In this document: piece after piece, positions 5,813-5,817 of the stretch
Position numbering within the stretch: the stretch's first letter is position 1
Layout of the letters: every line of letters starts with the position of its first letter
The notes under the pieces: model-generated
The model's input: the letters and a program-made list of their open reading frames with translations, nothing else
Told to the model about the DNA's origin: nothing
Databases searched by the model: none
Origin: UBA12465 sp964408785
GTDB lineage: Bacteria > Patescibacteriota > Patescibacteriia > Patescibacteriales > UBA12465
Direction: 5' to 3'
Assembly (NCBI GenBank): GCA_964408785.1
Contig: CAYPAS010000058.1
Span: 1-5,817, forward strand
DNA length: 5,817 bases
Position numbers and translations under genes: made by a program

Positions 5813-5817
5813 TCCTT
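5813..5817 (-). promoter_or_regulatory. Shine-Dalgarno site of the secreted repeat protein
   Basis: The minus strand reads AAGGA, then six bases (AAATAT), then ATG at 5806. The purine-rich motif and spacing are standard and support this start. None of the other four minus-strand starts has a comparable motif. Confidence 0.75.

Overview
The window looks like two unrelated pieces of DNA joined at about position 799-811. Positions 1 to about 805 are GC-rich (lines 421-480 and 601-660 count 39/60 and 37/60 G+C). They carry the middle of one plus-strand gene for a membrane sensor with an extracytoplasmic domain, one membrane helix, a HAMP-like linker and the start of a GAF domain. This layout is common in cyclase, HD-GYP and related signalling proteins of spirochaetes, deltaproteobacteria and similar free-living bacteria; the output domain is not in the window.

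From about 799 to the end the DNA is AT-richer (lines 2701-2760 count 25/60 G+C) and all genes lie on the minus strand. Read 5' to 3' on that strand they are: a 726-aa secreted protein of seven tandem beta-sandwich-like repeats (3626-5806), a DNA polymerase III delta-prime clamp-loader subunit (2643-3623), a lipoprotein predicted to be a seven-bladed Asp-box beta-propeller (1526-2626), ribosome recycling factor (946-1500), and the first 45-47 residues of a RseP-type site-2 protease (from 939 down to the junction). Gaps are 2, 16, 25 and 6 nt, so one transcript is likely. Small genome style, tight spacing, modest GC, a clamp-loader subunit without its zinc-binding cysteines, and large orphan surface proteins beside housekeeping genes suggest a Patescibacteria/CPR bacterium, perhaps of the Parcubacteria side. 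This is inference, as no rRNA or other phylogenetic marker beyond frr is present.

The sensor gene and rseP are both cut mid-domain at the same point, head-on, with a step in base composition. The simplest reading is a chimeric metagenomic contig, not a biological arrangement.

No known mobile element, CRISPR array, RNA gene or obvious defence system is visible. The most notable content is the 726-aa surface protein: its repeats form an A-B-C, A-B-C, C-like order with a period near 300 residues, and its only four cysteines fall as matching pairs in the two A repeats. Every stretch is accounted for; no gene-free gap exceeds 25 nt.
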